A stretch of 59,049 bases of DNA from Sphingomonadales bacterium (lineage in GTDB: Bacteria > Pseudomonadota > Alphaproteobacteria > Sphingomonadales > Sphingomonadaceae), in assembly GCA_018971065.1 (NCBI GenBank), contig JAGWVC010000008.1:1-59049 (forward strand), given 5' to 3'. Made by a program: the position numbers and the translations under genes. This document shows positions 44,426 through 53,732 of this stretch, one piece after another; the stretch's first letter is position 1, and each line of letters opens with the position of its first letter. The notes beneath the pieces were generated by a model. That model was not told the origin of the DNA, ran no database searches, and worked only from the letters and a program-made list of their open reading frames with translations.

Positions 44426-45457
44426 ATGACCAGCGGGAACGCTGAAACCCCGCCACGGGTGGCCCGCACGCCCGAAGGCCGCCGCCGGGTGGCGCGCCGC
44501 TGGTTGCAGCACGGCGCCGATGACGGGTCGGGGCCGTGGCAATGGGATGGCCGCCTTCGCCACCTGATCGTGGTGGTGCAGCGCATTGTCGTTGGGGTGT
44601 GGCAGGATGGCTTCATCCATGCCGGCAACCTGGCGTACATGGGCATCCTCGCGCTGTTTCCGTTCTTCATCACCGTGGCGGCGATCTTCGCGGCGATCGG
44701 CGTGGGGGCAGAGGGCGCCAGTTCGGTCCATGCGTTCCTGGCCGCGCTGCCGCCGGTGGTGGCGCGCACGCTGGAGCCGGTGGCGGTGGGGGTGATGGAA
44801 GCACGGCACGGCTGGCTGCTGTGGGCTGGCGGCGTGGTGGGACTGTGGACGGTGACCAGCCTGGTCGAGACCATCCGCGACATCCTGCATCGCGCCTATG
44901 GCGTGGCGCCGGGCACCGCGTTCCTGCGCAACCGCCTGCTTTCGGGGCTGATGACGCTGGCGGCGGTGGTGGTGCTGCTGGTCTCGCTTTATGCGCAGGT
45001 GGCGCTGGCCTCCATCGAACAGGTGCTGGCGCTGCGGTTTCCGCACCTGCACCCGCTGGGCGATCCGCTGGGCTATACCCGGCTGGCGCCGCCGCTGGTG
45101 CTGTTCGGATCGATCTACCTGCTGTTCCTGGCGCTGACGCCATCGGCCTATCGGCGCGGCGGCTGCCCGATGTGGCCGGGCGCGGCGCTGGTCACGGTGT
45201 GGTGGGGGGTGGTTTCGGTGGCGCTGCCGGTGCTGCTTCACGTGGTGTTCAAGTACGATCTGACTTACGGCAGCCTTGCCGGCGTGATGATCGCGCTTTT
45301 CTTTTTCTGGCTCGTCGGGCTAGGGATGGTGACAGGCGCGGAACTCAACGCCGCGCTGGCCCAGTCGCCGGAAGAACGCGACATGCTGGGCCAGGCGGAC
45401 AATCGGGCGCGCGCCGAAAAGGCGCAGGGCAGGAAACAACGGGAATCGAACGAATGA
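44426..45457 (+). CDS. YihY/BrkB-family inner membrane protein
   Basis: 343 aa. Six membrane helices from about residue 65 to 310. The conserved LAYMGILALFPFFITVAAI helix, LFGSIYLLFLALTPSAYRRGG, and the final LTYGSLAGVMIALFFFWLVGLGMVTGAELNA segment match the YihY/virulence factor BrkB family (formerly annotated as RNase BN). Function in envelope or lipid transport is not established. The stop overlaps fabI (ATGA). Confidence 0.88.
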   Translation: MTSGNAETPPRVARTPEGRRRVARRWLQHGADDGSGPWQWDGRLRHLIVVVQRIVVGVWQDGFIHAGNLAYMGILALFPFFITVAAIFAAIGVGAEGASSVHAFLAALPPVVARTLEPVAVGVMEARHGWLLWAGGVVGLWTVTSLVETIRDILHRAYGVAPGTAFLRNRLLSGLMTLAAVVVLLVSLYAQVALASIEQVLALRFPHLHPLGDPLGYTRLAPPLVLFGSIYLLFLALTPSAYRRGGCPMWPGAALVTVWWGVVSVALPVLLHVVFKYDLTYGSLAGVMIALFFFWLVGLGMVTGAELNAALAQSPEERDMLGQADNRARAEKAQGRKQRESNE

Positions 45458-46257
45458 CGGGACTGATGCAGGGCAAGCGGGGCCTGATCATGGGGCTTGC
45501 CAACGACAAGTCACTGGCCTGGGGCATCGCCAGGCAGTTGCACGAACACGGCGCGGAACTGGCTTTCAGCTATCCCAACGCCGCGATCGAGAAGCGGGTG
45601 CTCCCGCTGGCCGAGCAACTTGGCGCGGATTTCGTGTTCCCCTGCGACGTGGGCGACATGGCGGCGCTGGATGAAGCGTTTGCCACGCTGGCGGCGCGCT
45701 GGCCGACGATCGACTTCATCGTCCACGCCATCGGCGCGTCGGACAAGAACGAGCTGCGCGGCCGTTATGCCGACACCAGCCTCGACAATTTCCTGAACAC
45801 CATGAACATTTCGGTGTTCAGCCTGACCGCGGTGGCCCAGCGCGCGATTCCGCTCATGCCGAATGGCGGATCGATCCTGACGCTGACGTACTACGGCGCC
45901 GAGAAGGTGGTGCCGCACTACAACGTGATGGGCGTGGCGAAATCGGCGCTGGAAACCAGCGTCAAGTACCTGGCCGCCGACCTGGGGCGCGACAACATCC
46001 GCGTCAACGCGATCTCGGCCGGGCCGATCCGCACACTGGCCGCCAGCGGCATCGGCGATTTCAACCTGATCCTGAAGTGGAACGAGCTGAACGCGCCGCT
46101 GGGCCGCAACGTGACCATCGAGGACGTGGGCGGGGCCGGGCTGTACATGCTGTCGGACCTGTCGTCCGGGGTGACCGGCGAGATTCATCACGTCGATGCG
46201 GGCTACAACGTCATCGGCATGAAGCGCGAAGATGCCCCTGATATATCGCTCGCCTGA
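45454..46257 (+). CDS. fabI: Enoyl-[acyl-carrier-protein] reductase (NADH)
   Basis: 267 aa from the ATG at 45454, which overlaps the previous stop. The atypical SDR signature of FabI is present: GLANDKSLAWGIA in the nucleotide loop, and catalytic Tyr-x6-Lys in LTYYGAEKVVPHYNVMGVAKSALE (the Tyr of YNVMGVAK). Reduces the trans-2-enoyl group in each cycle of fatty acid synthesis; target of triclosan-type inhibitors. The stop is directly followed by the third dispersed repeat. Confidence 0.96.
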   Translation: MTGLMQGKRGLIMGLANDKSLAWGIARQLHEHGAELAFSYPNAAIEKRVLPLAEQLGADFVFPCDVGDMAALDEAFATLAARWPTIDFIVHAIGASDKNELRGRYADTSLDNFLNTMNISVFSLTAVAQRAIPLMPNGGSILTLTYYGAEKVVPHYNVMGVAKSALETSVKYLAADLGRDNIRVNAISAGPIRTLAASGIGDFNLILKWNELNAPLGRNVTIEDVGGAGLYMLSDLSSGVTGEIHHVDAGYNVIGMKREDAPDISLA

Positions 46258-46405
46258 GGGGATTTGGCTGATGCCGGGCTGCGAACAGCCGCCGCGCGCG
46301 CATTCCGGTGCTCACGGCCATTAAGGCCGCTGCGCGCCGGGTCGCTTGCGTCAGCTATTTTGACCTTGCGGTCAGCTTCGCTTCCGCTCCGGCCTGAGCC
46401 AAATC
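46258..46405 (+). repeat. Dispersed inverted-repeat element, copy 3
   Basis: Starts at the base after the fabI stop with GGGATTTGGCTGATGCCGG and ends with CCGGCCTGAGCCAAATC. The interior GGGCTGCGAAC, TTCCGGTGCTCACGGCC and AAGGCCGCTGCGC blocks match copy 1. It carries an extra internal hairpin around 46360-46380 (GACCTTGCGGTC). It fills the spacer between convergent fabI and the LytTR regulator. Confidence 0.75.
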
Positions 46406-46432
46406 GATCAAACCGCAAGATTAACTCAAGGG

Positions 46433-47230
46433 TCAGTGCACGAAGCGTGCGACAACGTCGCGGTAGGAGCGTGATACCTTCACGTCGGCGCCCGAATCGA
46501 GCACCAGGAAGCATTCGCCGTTGGTGTGCGGCTTGACCTGGCGGACGAGGTTGAGGTTGACGATCCACGAGCGGTGGACGCGCTGGAACACGCGCGGGTC
46601 GAGCCGGCGTTCCAGGTCCTTCATCGTCTCGCGCAGGATCAGCGAATTGTCCGCCGTATAGATGCACATGTAGTCGCCGGCGGCCTCGATGCGTTCGATC
46701 GTATCGACATCGACACGGAAGATCTGGCCGCGATCCTTGATGTTGATGAGCTTCTCGAAGCGGGCGGCGCCGTGTTCCTCATCCTCGGGCATCGCCTCCA
46801 TCGCGTCGGGCGCGACTTCGGCCAGCACGCTTTTCAGCTTCTCGGCCTCCTCGGCGAGGCGCTTTTCGGCAAGGCGGTTGCGCACGCGATCGAGCGTGTC
46901 GGCCAGCTTGTCCTCGTCTACCGGCTTCATCAGGTAGTTGACGGCGTTGGCCTCGAACGCGCGGACGGCGTGTTCCTGATAGGCGGTGACGAACACGAAC
47001 AGCGGCGGTTCGATCTCCATCACCCCCTTCACCACCGAGAACCCGTCGAAACCGGGCATCTGGATGTCGAGGAAGACGAGATCGGGCTTTTCGGTCTTGA
47101 TCTTGCGAATCGCCTCGCGCCCGTTCGAGCAGGTGTCGATGATCTCGACGTCGGGAAACTTCTCGAGCCGGAGCTGCAGCCCCTGGATGGCGAGCTTCTC
47201 GTCATCGACGAGAATGGTGCGAATGGTCAT
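46433..47230 (-). CDS. LytTR-family response regulator
   Basis: 265 aa from the ATG at 47230 (MTIRTILVDDEKL), the natural start of a receiver domain; the frame open to 47458 overlaps the kinase. Receiver at 1-125 with acidic pair VDDEK, phospho-acceptor Asp in LVFLDIQMPG and Lys in YLMKPV. The C-terminal LytTR DNA-binding domain is at about 155-265 (IERIEAAGDYMCIYT, RVHRSWIVNL, KVSRSYRD). Partner of the histidine kinase 49 bp upstream. Confidence 0.94.
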   Translation of the reverse strand: MTIRTILVDDEKLAIQGLQLRLEKFPDVEIIDTCSNGREAIRKIKTEKPDLVFLDIQMPGFDGFSVVKGVMEIEPPLFVFVTAYQEHAVRAFEANAVNYLMKPVDEDKLADTLDRVRNRLAEKRLAEEAEKLKSVLAEVAPDAMEAMPEDEEHGAARFEKLINIKDRGQIFRVDVDTIERIEAAGDYMCIYTADNSLILRETMKDLERRLDPRVFQRVHRSWIVNLNLVRQVKPHTNGECFLVLDSGADVKVSRSYRDVVARFVH

Positions 47231-47279
47231 GCGTCGGTTCGTCCTGTCTGCGCTGGCAACGCGCGAAACCGGGATTGGT

Positions 47280-48449
47280 TCACGCCGGCGCCACGACGGT
47301 GCGGTGCGCCCTTGCGACGGCGCCCGGAACGTCGCCGTCCTGCCGCCGTTCAAAGGGAATTTCGATGATGACGGAGAAGCCCCCTTCCGGAGGCTCGACG
47401 ATATCGAAGCGATGCCGCGTGCCATAGGCCTGCGCCAGCCGGTCGCGGATGTTGGCAAGGCCCACGCCTGTCGATACCTGCTCGCCGCCGTCGAAACTCA
47501 TGCCGGACAACCTGTTGTCGGTGGCCTGGCTTTGCAACCCCGGGCCGGTGTCGGAGACGGTGATGCGAAGATTCTGGCCGATGAACTGCGTGACGATGCT
47601 GATCTCGGCGCCGGTCTCCTGCGGGCTGACCGCGTACTTGATCGCGTTCTCGACCAGCGGCTGCAGCAGCAGCGAGGGCAGTAGCCCGTCCTCGCAGCCC
47701 GGTTCGATCTGGAACGAGGTGCGCAGCCGTTCCTCGAAGCGCATCCGTTCGATGTCGAGGTAGAGCTTCAGCGTCTCCACCTCCTGCGCCACCGTCACCC
47801 GGCCGGTGGGCGGATTGACCAGGGTATAGCGCAGGAACGCCGAAAGCCGGGTCAGCATGGCATTGGCCGGCTCGGTCTGCTTGAGCAGCACCAGCGTCGA
47901 GATCGAGTTCAGCGTGTTGAACAGGAAATGCGGGTTGAGCTGGTAGCGCAGCATCGCCAACTGGGCGCTGGTGGCCTGGTTCTCCAGCCGGATGAGCTGG
48001 TCGTTCTGCTCCTCGATCCGCAGGAAGAAGTTGATCGCATAGTACAGCGCCGACCATGCCCCCAGCAACGTGGCGTCAAGGTAGAACACGCCGATGAACA
48101 GTTGCGCGAAGCTGGCGGCGGTTTCCGGCCGGTAAAGCCCCACCACCCACGAATCGATGAAGGCATAGGCGCTGACCGCGACGGGCAGCACCACTGTCGT
48201 CACCCCCCAGGTGATCAGCGGGCGCTGGTCGATCAACTGGCGATAGACCACCGCCAGCAGCAGCGAGATCGAGAAGCCGGTGATCGTGGCGATCAGCACC
48301 AGCACCAGGAACGACAAGGGCTGCGCGTTGGCCAGGCTGGACATGGCGCGCAGCAGCATCGCCCCGCCCCAGCCGAGTACCTGGAGGCGCCAGAAGGCCT
48401 TGTCCTTGTTGGCGAAGAACGGCGAAGGCTGGAAGGCAAGAACGGCCAT
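47280..48449 (-). CDS. LytS/YehU-type sensor histidine kinase
   Basis: 389 aa from the ATG at 48449. Four to five membrane helices occupy about residues 20-150, without a clear extracellular sensor domain. A His_kinase (LytS) dimerisation segment MLRYQLNPHFLFNTLNSIS contains the phospho-accepting His, and the HATPase_c domain has LVENAIKYAV (N box) and DTGPGLQ (G1) with GVGLANIRDR (G2). It feeds the LytTR regulator downstream. The signal sensed is unknown. Confidence 0.93.
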   Translation of the reverse strand: MAVLAFQPSPFFANKDKAFWRLQVLGWGGAMLLRAMSSLANAQPLSFLVLVLIATITGFSISLLLAVVYRQLIDQRPLITWGVTTVVLPVAVSAYAFIDSWVVGLYRPETAASFAQLFIGVFYLDATLLGAWSALYYAINFFLRIEEQNDQLIRLENQATSAQLAMLRYQLNPHFLFNTLNSISTLVLLKQTEPANAMLTRLSAFLRYTLVNPPTGRVTVAQEVETLKLYLDIERMRFEERLRTSFQIEPGCEDGLLPSLLLQPLVENAIKYAVSPQETGAEISIVTQFIGQNLRITVSDTGPGLQSQATDNRLSGMSFDGGEQVSTGVGLANIRDRLAQAYGTRHRFDIVEPPEGGFSVIIEIPFERRQDGDVPGAVARAHRTVVAPA

Positions 48450-48523
48450 GACGGGTGCATAGCCGAAAGTTGCGGTGCGGGGCAAAGGTTCCGGAAATGA
48501 TGCCGGAAATGGTGCCGGAAAAC

Positions 48524-49231
48524 TTAACCGCGGATTTCGGCGACCGCCTTGCCCAGCGCCTCGGCACCGACCGCGCCCGACAGCAGGCGTTCACCCGCCA
48601 CCCACGCCGGGGTGCCCGAGAAGCCGAGCCGGCGCGCGAATTCCAGATTGCGGTCGATCTCGGCGGCGACGGCAGGGTCGGCCAGGGTGCGGCGCGCGGC
48701 TTCCATGTCCAGCCCCGCCTGCCGCGCCGCCTCGGCCACGCCGGCGGCATCGGGCTTGCCGATCGCGAACAGCGCGCGGTGGAACGCGCCGTACTTGCCC
48801 TGCGCGGCCGCCGCCAGGCCCATGCGGGCCGCGTCGGCGCTTTCGGGCGCGATGATCGGCAACTGCCGCACCACCACGCGCAGGTTGGGGTTGGCGGCGA
48901 TCAGGCCATCGACATCGGCAACGCTGCGACGGCAGTAGCCGCAGGCGAAATCGGTGAATTCGACCAGCGTGACCTTGCCGTCGGGGTTGCCCAGCACCGC
49001 GCCCGGAAACGGCCGTTCGACCTCGGCGCGCACCCCGGCCAGCGCCTTCAGGTCTTCCTGCCGGCGCAGCGCTTCCATCGCCTCGGGCAGGACCTGTGGG
49101 TGGGTGACGAGATAATCGTGAATGGTGCGATCGCTGCGCAACGTGCTGGCGACGTAGCCGCCGATGCCGCCCAGCAAGGCACAGGCAAGGCCAAGCAGCG
49201 CGAACGGCGCAATTCCGGGGCGGTGTTCCAT
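48524..49231 (-). CDS. DsbA-family thiol-disulfide oxidoreductase
   Basis: 235 aa. An N-terminal hydrophobic helix (about 9-30) is a signal anchor. A helical spacer follows, then a thioredoxin-fold domain with the redox motif FACGYCRRSV (CGYC) and the cis-Pro loop SGTPAWV. Resembles the Com1/BdbD-like DsbA subgroup acting in the periplasm. Lies nine bases downstream of the M48 protease stop, so the two probably form an operon for envelope protein quality. Confidence 0.88.
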   Translation of the reverse strand: MEHRPGIAPFALLGLACALLGGIGGYVASTLRSDRTIHDYLVTHPQVLPEAMEALRRQEDLKALAGVRAEVERPFPGAVLGNPDGKVTLVEFTDFACGYCRRSVADVDGLIAANPNLRVVVRQLPIIAPESADAARMGLAAAAQGKYGAFHRALFAIGKPDAAGVAEAARQAGLDMEAARRTLADPAVAAEIDRNLEFARRLGFSGTPAWVAGERLLSGAVGAEALGKAVAEIRG

Positions 49232-49240
49232 CGGCTGCGG

Positions 49241-50617
49241 TTACTTGCGTTTCTTGCTGTGCGCAATCGCGCTGCGCGCCTGCATGGCGATGTCACCGGC
49301 GCGCAAGGCATCGGCCGACCCGTGCGGCAGGCCGGCCAGCGCGGCATTGGCGCTGCGCAGCGCGGCGGGCATGTTGCCGGACAATACCTGCTGTTCGGCA
49401 CTGGCCAGGCTGGCGCGCGGCTGGTCGCCCTGGCGGTCATAGACCATGCCCAGCACGTACCACGCGAACGGATTCTCGCGATCGCGCGACAGCGCCGCGC
49501 GCAGCACCCGCTGTGCCTCGGCCATATGCTCCTGCGTGCCGGCGGCCTCATCGCTGGACAGCAGCGCATGGCCGAACGTGGTGGCGATCAACGGCTGGTT
49601 GCGCGTCAGCGCGACGGCGCGGCGCAGCGGATCGATCGCCAGCGACGGCTTGCCCGCTTCCAGCAGGATCTGGCCCTTCAGTTCAAGGAAATAGGGATCG
49701 TCGGGCGATTCGCGCAGCAGCGAATCGGCCTCGGCCAGCGCCTTGTCCAGGAAGCCGTCCTTGTGCCAGGCATAGGCACGGGCATAGCGGGCCGGCACGC
49801 TGGTCAGGTATTCGGGATAGGCCTTCAGCGTGTCGGCCGGCTCGGCCAGATAGCCATAGAGCTTGGCCTTCACCCGCTGGAACCGCGCCTCCAGCGCCGG
49901 ATCGGTCTTGTGGTTCCAGGCCGGGTCCTTCTCGTAGACGTCCTGAAGAAACGAGATGCGATCGTCGGTCATCGGGTGCGTGGAATAGAACGCGGCATCG
50001 TCGCTGCGGGTGAAGCCGTAGCGGTTTTCCATCACCAGCAGCTTGTGGAAGAATTCCACCGAACCACGCCCGGAAATGCCCGCCTTCGACAGGAAGCCGG
50101 CGCCCGCCGCGTCCGCCGCTTCCTCCTCGCCGCGCGTGTAGGCAAGGTACTTGCCCAGCGCCGCCTGCTGGCCGGCCATCATCACGCCCATCGCCGCCTC
50201 ACCACCGCCGGCAGCAGCGGCGGCCGCGCCCAGCAGCAGCGACAGGATCGAGATCCTGTTGGCGGCCTCGGCGCCGCGACTGTCGATGGCGTGGCCACCG
50301 ACGACATGGCCCAGCTCGTGCGCGACCACGCCCTGCACCTCGTTGGCGTTCGACGCCTCGCTGATCAGCCCGCTGTTGACATAGACCGCCTGGCCACCGG
50401 CCACGAACGCGTTGATCTCGGAATCGTTGACCAGGACGATATCGACGTTCTTCGTGTCCAGCCCCGATGCGGCAACCAGCGGCACGGTCATGTCATGAAA
50501 CAGCGCCTCGGTCTCGGCATCACGCAGCACGGATTGCGCCGCCGCCGGCGCCGCGCCCAGCACAAGCGCGATCGGCAGGGCCAGCGATCGCAAGAGAGGG
50601 CGGATGGCGCGCGGCAT
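49241..50617 (-). CDS. Periplasmic M48-family metalloprotease with TPR region (BepA/YfgC-like)
   Basis: 458 aa. The signal peptide ends in LGAAPAAAQ. The zinc motif HELGHVVGGH (HExxH) is followed by the third ligand Glu in EEEAADAAG. About 290-450 is tetratricopeptide-like. BepA-type proteins proofread outer membrane beta-barrel proteins such as LptD. It is followed closely by a DsbA-like gene, which fits a shared role in outer membrane protein biogenesis. Confidence 0.92.
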   Translation of the reverse strand: MPRAIRPLLRSLALPIALVLGAAPAAAQSVLRDAETEALFHDMTVPLVAASGLDTKNVDIVLVNDSEINAFVAGGQAVYVNSGLISEASNANEVQGVVAHELGHVVGGHAIDSRGAEAANRISILSLLLGAAAAAAGGGEAAMGVMMAGQQAALGKYLAYTRGEEEAADAAGAGFLSKAGISGRGSVEFFHKLLVMENRYGFTRSDDAAFYSTHPMTDDRISFLQDVYEKDPAWNHKTDPALEARFQRVKAKLYGYLAEPADTLKAYPEYLTSVPARYARAYAWHKDGFLDKALAEADSLLRESPDDPYFLELKGQILLEAGKPSLAIDPLRRAVALTRNQPLIATTFGHALLSSDEAAGTQEHMAEAQRVLRAALSRDRENPFAWYVLGMVYDRQGDQPRASLASAEQQVLSGNMPAALRSANAALAGLPHGSADALRAGDIAMQARSAIAHSKKRK

Positions 50618-50680
50618 GGGCAGCCCCGCGCTAACACAGGTTCGCCTGAACCGCGCCTGAAGATTCAGCCGATCGGGCGG

Positions 50681-52096
50681 TCAGCGCAGCACCCGGCGCA
50701 CCGTCCGTTCCAGCAGCGCGGCATCATCGGCGGCCTCGCCCAGCAGCACGACTTCGCCGCTTTCCAGCCGGCGCGCCAGCAGGATCGCGAATTCCGTGTC
50801 ACCGGCGGCAAAGGTCTCGAGCGGCAGCGACGGCATCCGCCGCAGCTTGCGCGCCAGCGATTCGCGCGGGACCGCGCGGCTGGCCTGGCCGCGACCGCTG
50901 GCGGCGCGCTTGATCCGGCGTTCCTCCTGGACCACGCCCTTCAGCCCGCCGGGCGCAACGGCCAGATAACCGGCCAGTGCGCCGCGCCCCAGCGCCAGCC
51001 GCTGGGCATGGGCCAGCGCGGTGGCATATTCGGTCAGCCGCGTCTTGTCGTAATCGGGCCCGAACACCAGCTTGACCACGGGCGTCAACGGGGCGCGCTC
51101 CTGCATCGCCAGACCGGCACCGGCGACGATGCCGGCGAATTCCTCGGGCGCTGCGGCGGCGGCCAGCGCGAAATCCCACGCCCGGCCGATGGCGGCGTAA
51201 AGCGCCAGCCGGGTGCGATCGTCCGAACCTTGCGCGGCGGCGGCCAGCGCCCGCGCCGATTCCAGCCAGCCCGCCAGATCGCTCGGCTCGTCATCGCCGC
51301 ACGGGGCAGGCGCGGTTTCGGGCCGTATCGTGCTCGGCAACGGGGCGTCGGGCAGCGCCAGTTCGGGGAACGGCAGGTCGCCGAAAGCGGCAAGGTCAAG
51401 CACGTCCGGCTCGTCGTCAGGCGTAAGGCCCGGATCGATCGGGCCATCCGCCCACACCGGGATCGCCTCGCGCGGCAGCGCCGGCCCGGCCAGCGCCTTG
51501 TCGATTTCGGCAAGCAGCGCGTCGGTGGTCGCCTGGTCGGCCAGCTCCTTCCAGTTGATGACGCCGACGATGTTGTGGATCGTCGCGCCATCGCCCGAGA
51601 ACGGCAGCAGGATGCCGCGATAGACCACGGTCTTGCCGTGCAGGTTGACGAATTCCGCCTCGAACCCGATCGGCGCCTCGTTGGCCAGAATCTGCAGGTA
51701 GTGGTCGGTGATTCGCGACAGCAGCGAACGGCTGGGAATGTCGGCCAGGCTGCGGATCGGCGGCACGCTGCCGCATTCCTCGCCCAGCTTGTCGCCCAGG
51801 TAGGTCACGCCGGGGTTTTCGATGCCTTCGGCAAAATCCAGCACCACCGCGTAAGGTGCCAGGTCGGGCATGTCCTCGGGGTGGAAATCGCTGATCGCCG
51901 GGAAGTTGCGATTGCCCAGCAGACTGGCCCAGTAATTGTAGGCACGCACCTGCAGGCGCCGCTCGTCCTGCCCGACAAGGGGCGGCAGCGGCTCGTGGCC
52001 GATGTCGTCCTCGCGCGCGCCGAACAGATCGTCGTCGATGTCGATCGGGTCATACCCGTCGCCATGATCGCCGAAATGACCGCGGTAACTGTCCAT
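50681..52096 (-). CDS. PAS_5-like domain protein, function unknown
   Basis: 471 aa from the ATG at 52096, with AGGAAGG upstream; a TTG at 52105 is in frame but less likely. Residues about 50-190 resemble the PAS_5 type found in alphaproteobacteria (RAYNYWASLLGNRNFPAISDF, FEAEFVNLHGKTVVYRGILLPFS). The middle is acidic and low in order (about 200-300). The rest is helical with a basic patch (RKLRRMPSLPL). No kinase, cyclase or HTH domain is visible. It may be a soluble sensor or scaffold; I do not assign a role. Confidence 0.6.
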   Translation of the reverse strand: MDSYRGHFGDHGDGYDPIDIDDDLFGAREDDIGHEPLPPLVGQDERRLQVRAYNYWASLLGNRNFPAISDFHPEDMPDLAPYAVVLDFAEGIENPGVTYLGDKLGEECGSVPPIRSLADIPSRSLLSRITDHYLQILANEAPIGFEAEFVNLHGKTVVYRGILLPFSGDGATIHNIVGVINWKELADQATTDALLAEIDKALAGPALPREAIPVWADGPIDPGLTPDDEPDVLDLAAFGDLPFPELALPDAPLPSTIRPETAPAPCGDDEPSDLAGWLESARALAAAAQGSDDRTRLALYAAIGRAWDFALAAAAAPEEFAGIVAGAGLAMQERAPLTPVVKLVFGPDYDKTRLTEYATALAHAQRLALGRGALAGYLAVAPGGLKGVVQEERRIKRAASGRGQASRAVPRESLARKLRRMPSLPLETFAAGDTEFAILLARRLESGEVVLLGEAADDAALLERTVRRVLR

Positions 52097-52195
52097 GGAG
52101 CGCAACCTTCCTGAGCGCGACTTCAGGCAGGGTTCTGGCGCAACGTGGTAAAATTGCCGTTAAGATCGGCGCCACAACAACGCCGGGAGTAGCGA

Positions 52196-53464
52196 TCAGG
52201 CGGTTTCGCGCGGATCGCGCATTTCGGGGATCGACGGCATCGGCGCGACAATCCGCAACACGATCAGCGATACCAGCAGGAACGCCGAGGCGACGTGCAG
52301 CGCGAAGCCCAGCGACGCCCAGTCGGCCAGCGCGCCCCAGACCCACGAGCCGATCGCCATCCCGCCGAACGTGATCGCCTGGTAGATCGACAGGCAGCGG
52401 CCGATGATTTCCTCTGGCGAACGCATCTGCATGACGACGTTGATGCTGGTCAGCCCCGTCACCCAGCCCGCCCCGGCAATGAACGTGGCGGGCGCGGCCT
52501 GCGCCAGCGAATGCGCGCCGGCCAGCACGGTCTGCGCCACCACGAACGCCAACACCGAGGTGGTGATCACCGCCTCGGTGCCGAAGCGGCGGCGCGCCTG
52601 GCTGACGAACAGCGCGGCGGTGATCGAGCCGATGCCGAACAGGCCCAGCAGCAGGCCATAGTCGATCTCGCTGCCGTGCAGCGGCCCGCGCACCACCGCC
52701 GGCACCAGCGCCTGATAGCCGGCGACGCCGAAGCCCATCGCTGCCCCACGCACCAGCACCCGCCGGATCGGCGAATTGCCGGCGCAGAAGCGCAGGCCGA
52801 CCGCGATGGCCGGCAGCATCGGCCGGCGGACCGGCGGCGCGGCGTCGGGCTTCCAGCTCAGCAGCACGCCGATCAGCGGCGGGCGTGAAATGGCGTTGAC
52901 CGCGAAGGCCAGGCTGACGTTCCACAGCGAGATGATCAGCCCGCCCAGCGCCGGGCCGACCGTGCGGGCAAGGTTGAACGAGATCGAATTCAGCGCGATC
53001 GCCTGCGGCAGGTCTTCCGCCGGAACCTGCTGGCGCACCGAGGCCTGCCATGCGGGCGAGTTGAGCGAGGTGCCGATGCCCAGCAGCAGGGTCATCGCCA
53101 GCAGCCCCCACGGCGTCACCAGCTTCAGCCAGGTCAGCACCGCCAGCGCCACCGACACCGCCAACATTCCGAACTGCGAGGTGAGCATGACCCGGCGCCG
53201 GTCGAAATTATCGGCGATGGAACCCGCGAACAGGCCGAACAGCATGATCGGGATGGTGGTGGAGGCCTGAACCAGCGCGATCATCTGGTGCGATCGGGTC
53301 AGGTCGGTCATCAGCCAGGCGGCGCCGACCGACTGCATGGTGGCGCCCATGTTGGAGGAAAGGTTGGCGATCCAGATCGCGCGGAAGGTGGCATAGCGGA
53401 ACGGCGCCAGCGCCCCGCCCGGAGCCGGAGCGCGCAATCTGGCCGCCGGTTCGACATCTCGCAT
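52196..53464 (-). CDS. MFS transporter (MFS_3/EntS-like)
   Basis: 422 aa from the ATG at 53464; the longer frame covers the divergent DUF1289 gene and is not membrane-like. About eleven to twelve helices. ATFRAIWIANLSSNMGATMQSVGAAWLMTDLTRS and GLFAGSIADNFDRRRVML are typical of the MFS_3/EntS group, which includes siderophore and drug exporters. Residues near the C-terminus are weakly conserved. The substrate is unknown. Confidence 0.85.
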   Translation of the reverse strand: MRDVEPAARLRAPAPGGALAPFRYATFRAIWIANLSSNMGATMQSVGAAWLMTDLTRSHQMIALVQASTTIPIMLFGLFAGSIADNFDRRRVMLTSQFGMLAVSVALAVLTWLKLVTPWGLLAMTLLLGIGTSLNSPAWQASVRQQVPAEDLPQAIALNSISFNLARTVGPALGGLIISLWNVSLAFAVNAISRPPLIGVLLSWKPDAAPPVRRPMLPAIAVGLRFCAGNSPIRRVLVRGAAMGFGVAGYQALVPAVVRGPLHGSEIDYGLLLGLFGIGSITAALFVSQARRRFGTEAVITTSVLAFVVAQTVLAGAHSLAQAAPATFIAGAGWVTGLTSINVVMQMRSPEEIIGRCLSIYQAITFGGMAIGSWVWGALADWASLGFALHVASAFLLVSLIVLRIVAPMPSIPEMRDPRETA

Positions 53465-53558
53465 GCCCTTGCCGGTACGCCCGCCCGGCCGGGCGGGCAA
53501 GTCCACCGGGGCGATATCGGCATTGCCAACGGCGGCAAGGGCTGCTTTCACCGCGCCG

Positions 53559-53723
53559 ATGCAGCTCCCGGCTTCCCCCTGCACCGGCGTCTGCCGGATC
53601 GACCCGCGCACCGGCTGGTGCGACGGCTGCCGGCGCACGCTGGCGGAAATCGCCGATTGGCCGATGCTGGACAATGCCGGGAAACGCGCCGTGCTGGCAC
53701 GCCTGCCCGGGCGAAGCGCTTAA
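53559..53723 (+). CDS. DUF1289 family protein
   Basis: 54 aa from the ATG at 53559. The compact Cys pattern ASPCTGVCRIDPRTGWCDGCRRT followed by LAEIADW is the DUF1289 signature; four Cys probably bind a metal. Function unknown. The in-frame ATG at 53463 would overlap the divergent MFS start, so the shorter start is preferred and matches the family's usual length of 50-70. Confidence 0.85.
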   Translation: MQLPASPCTGVCRIDPRTGWCDGCRRTLAEIADWPMLDNAGKRAVLARLPGRSA

Positions 53724-53732
53724 GGCATACCC

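Noticed and set aside
48455..52114. A 1219-codon open frame on the plus strand
   Set aside because: It is antisense to the DsbA-like, M48 and PAS genes, is Arg/Gln/Gly-rich and has no recognisable domain; a chance frame in high-GC DNA.
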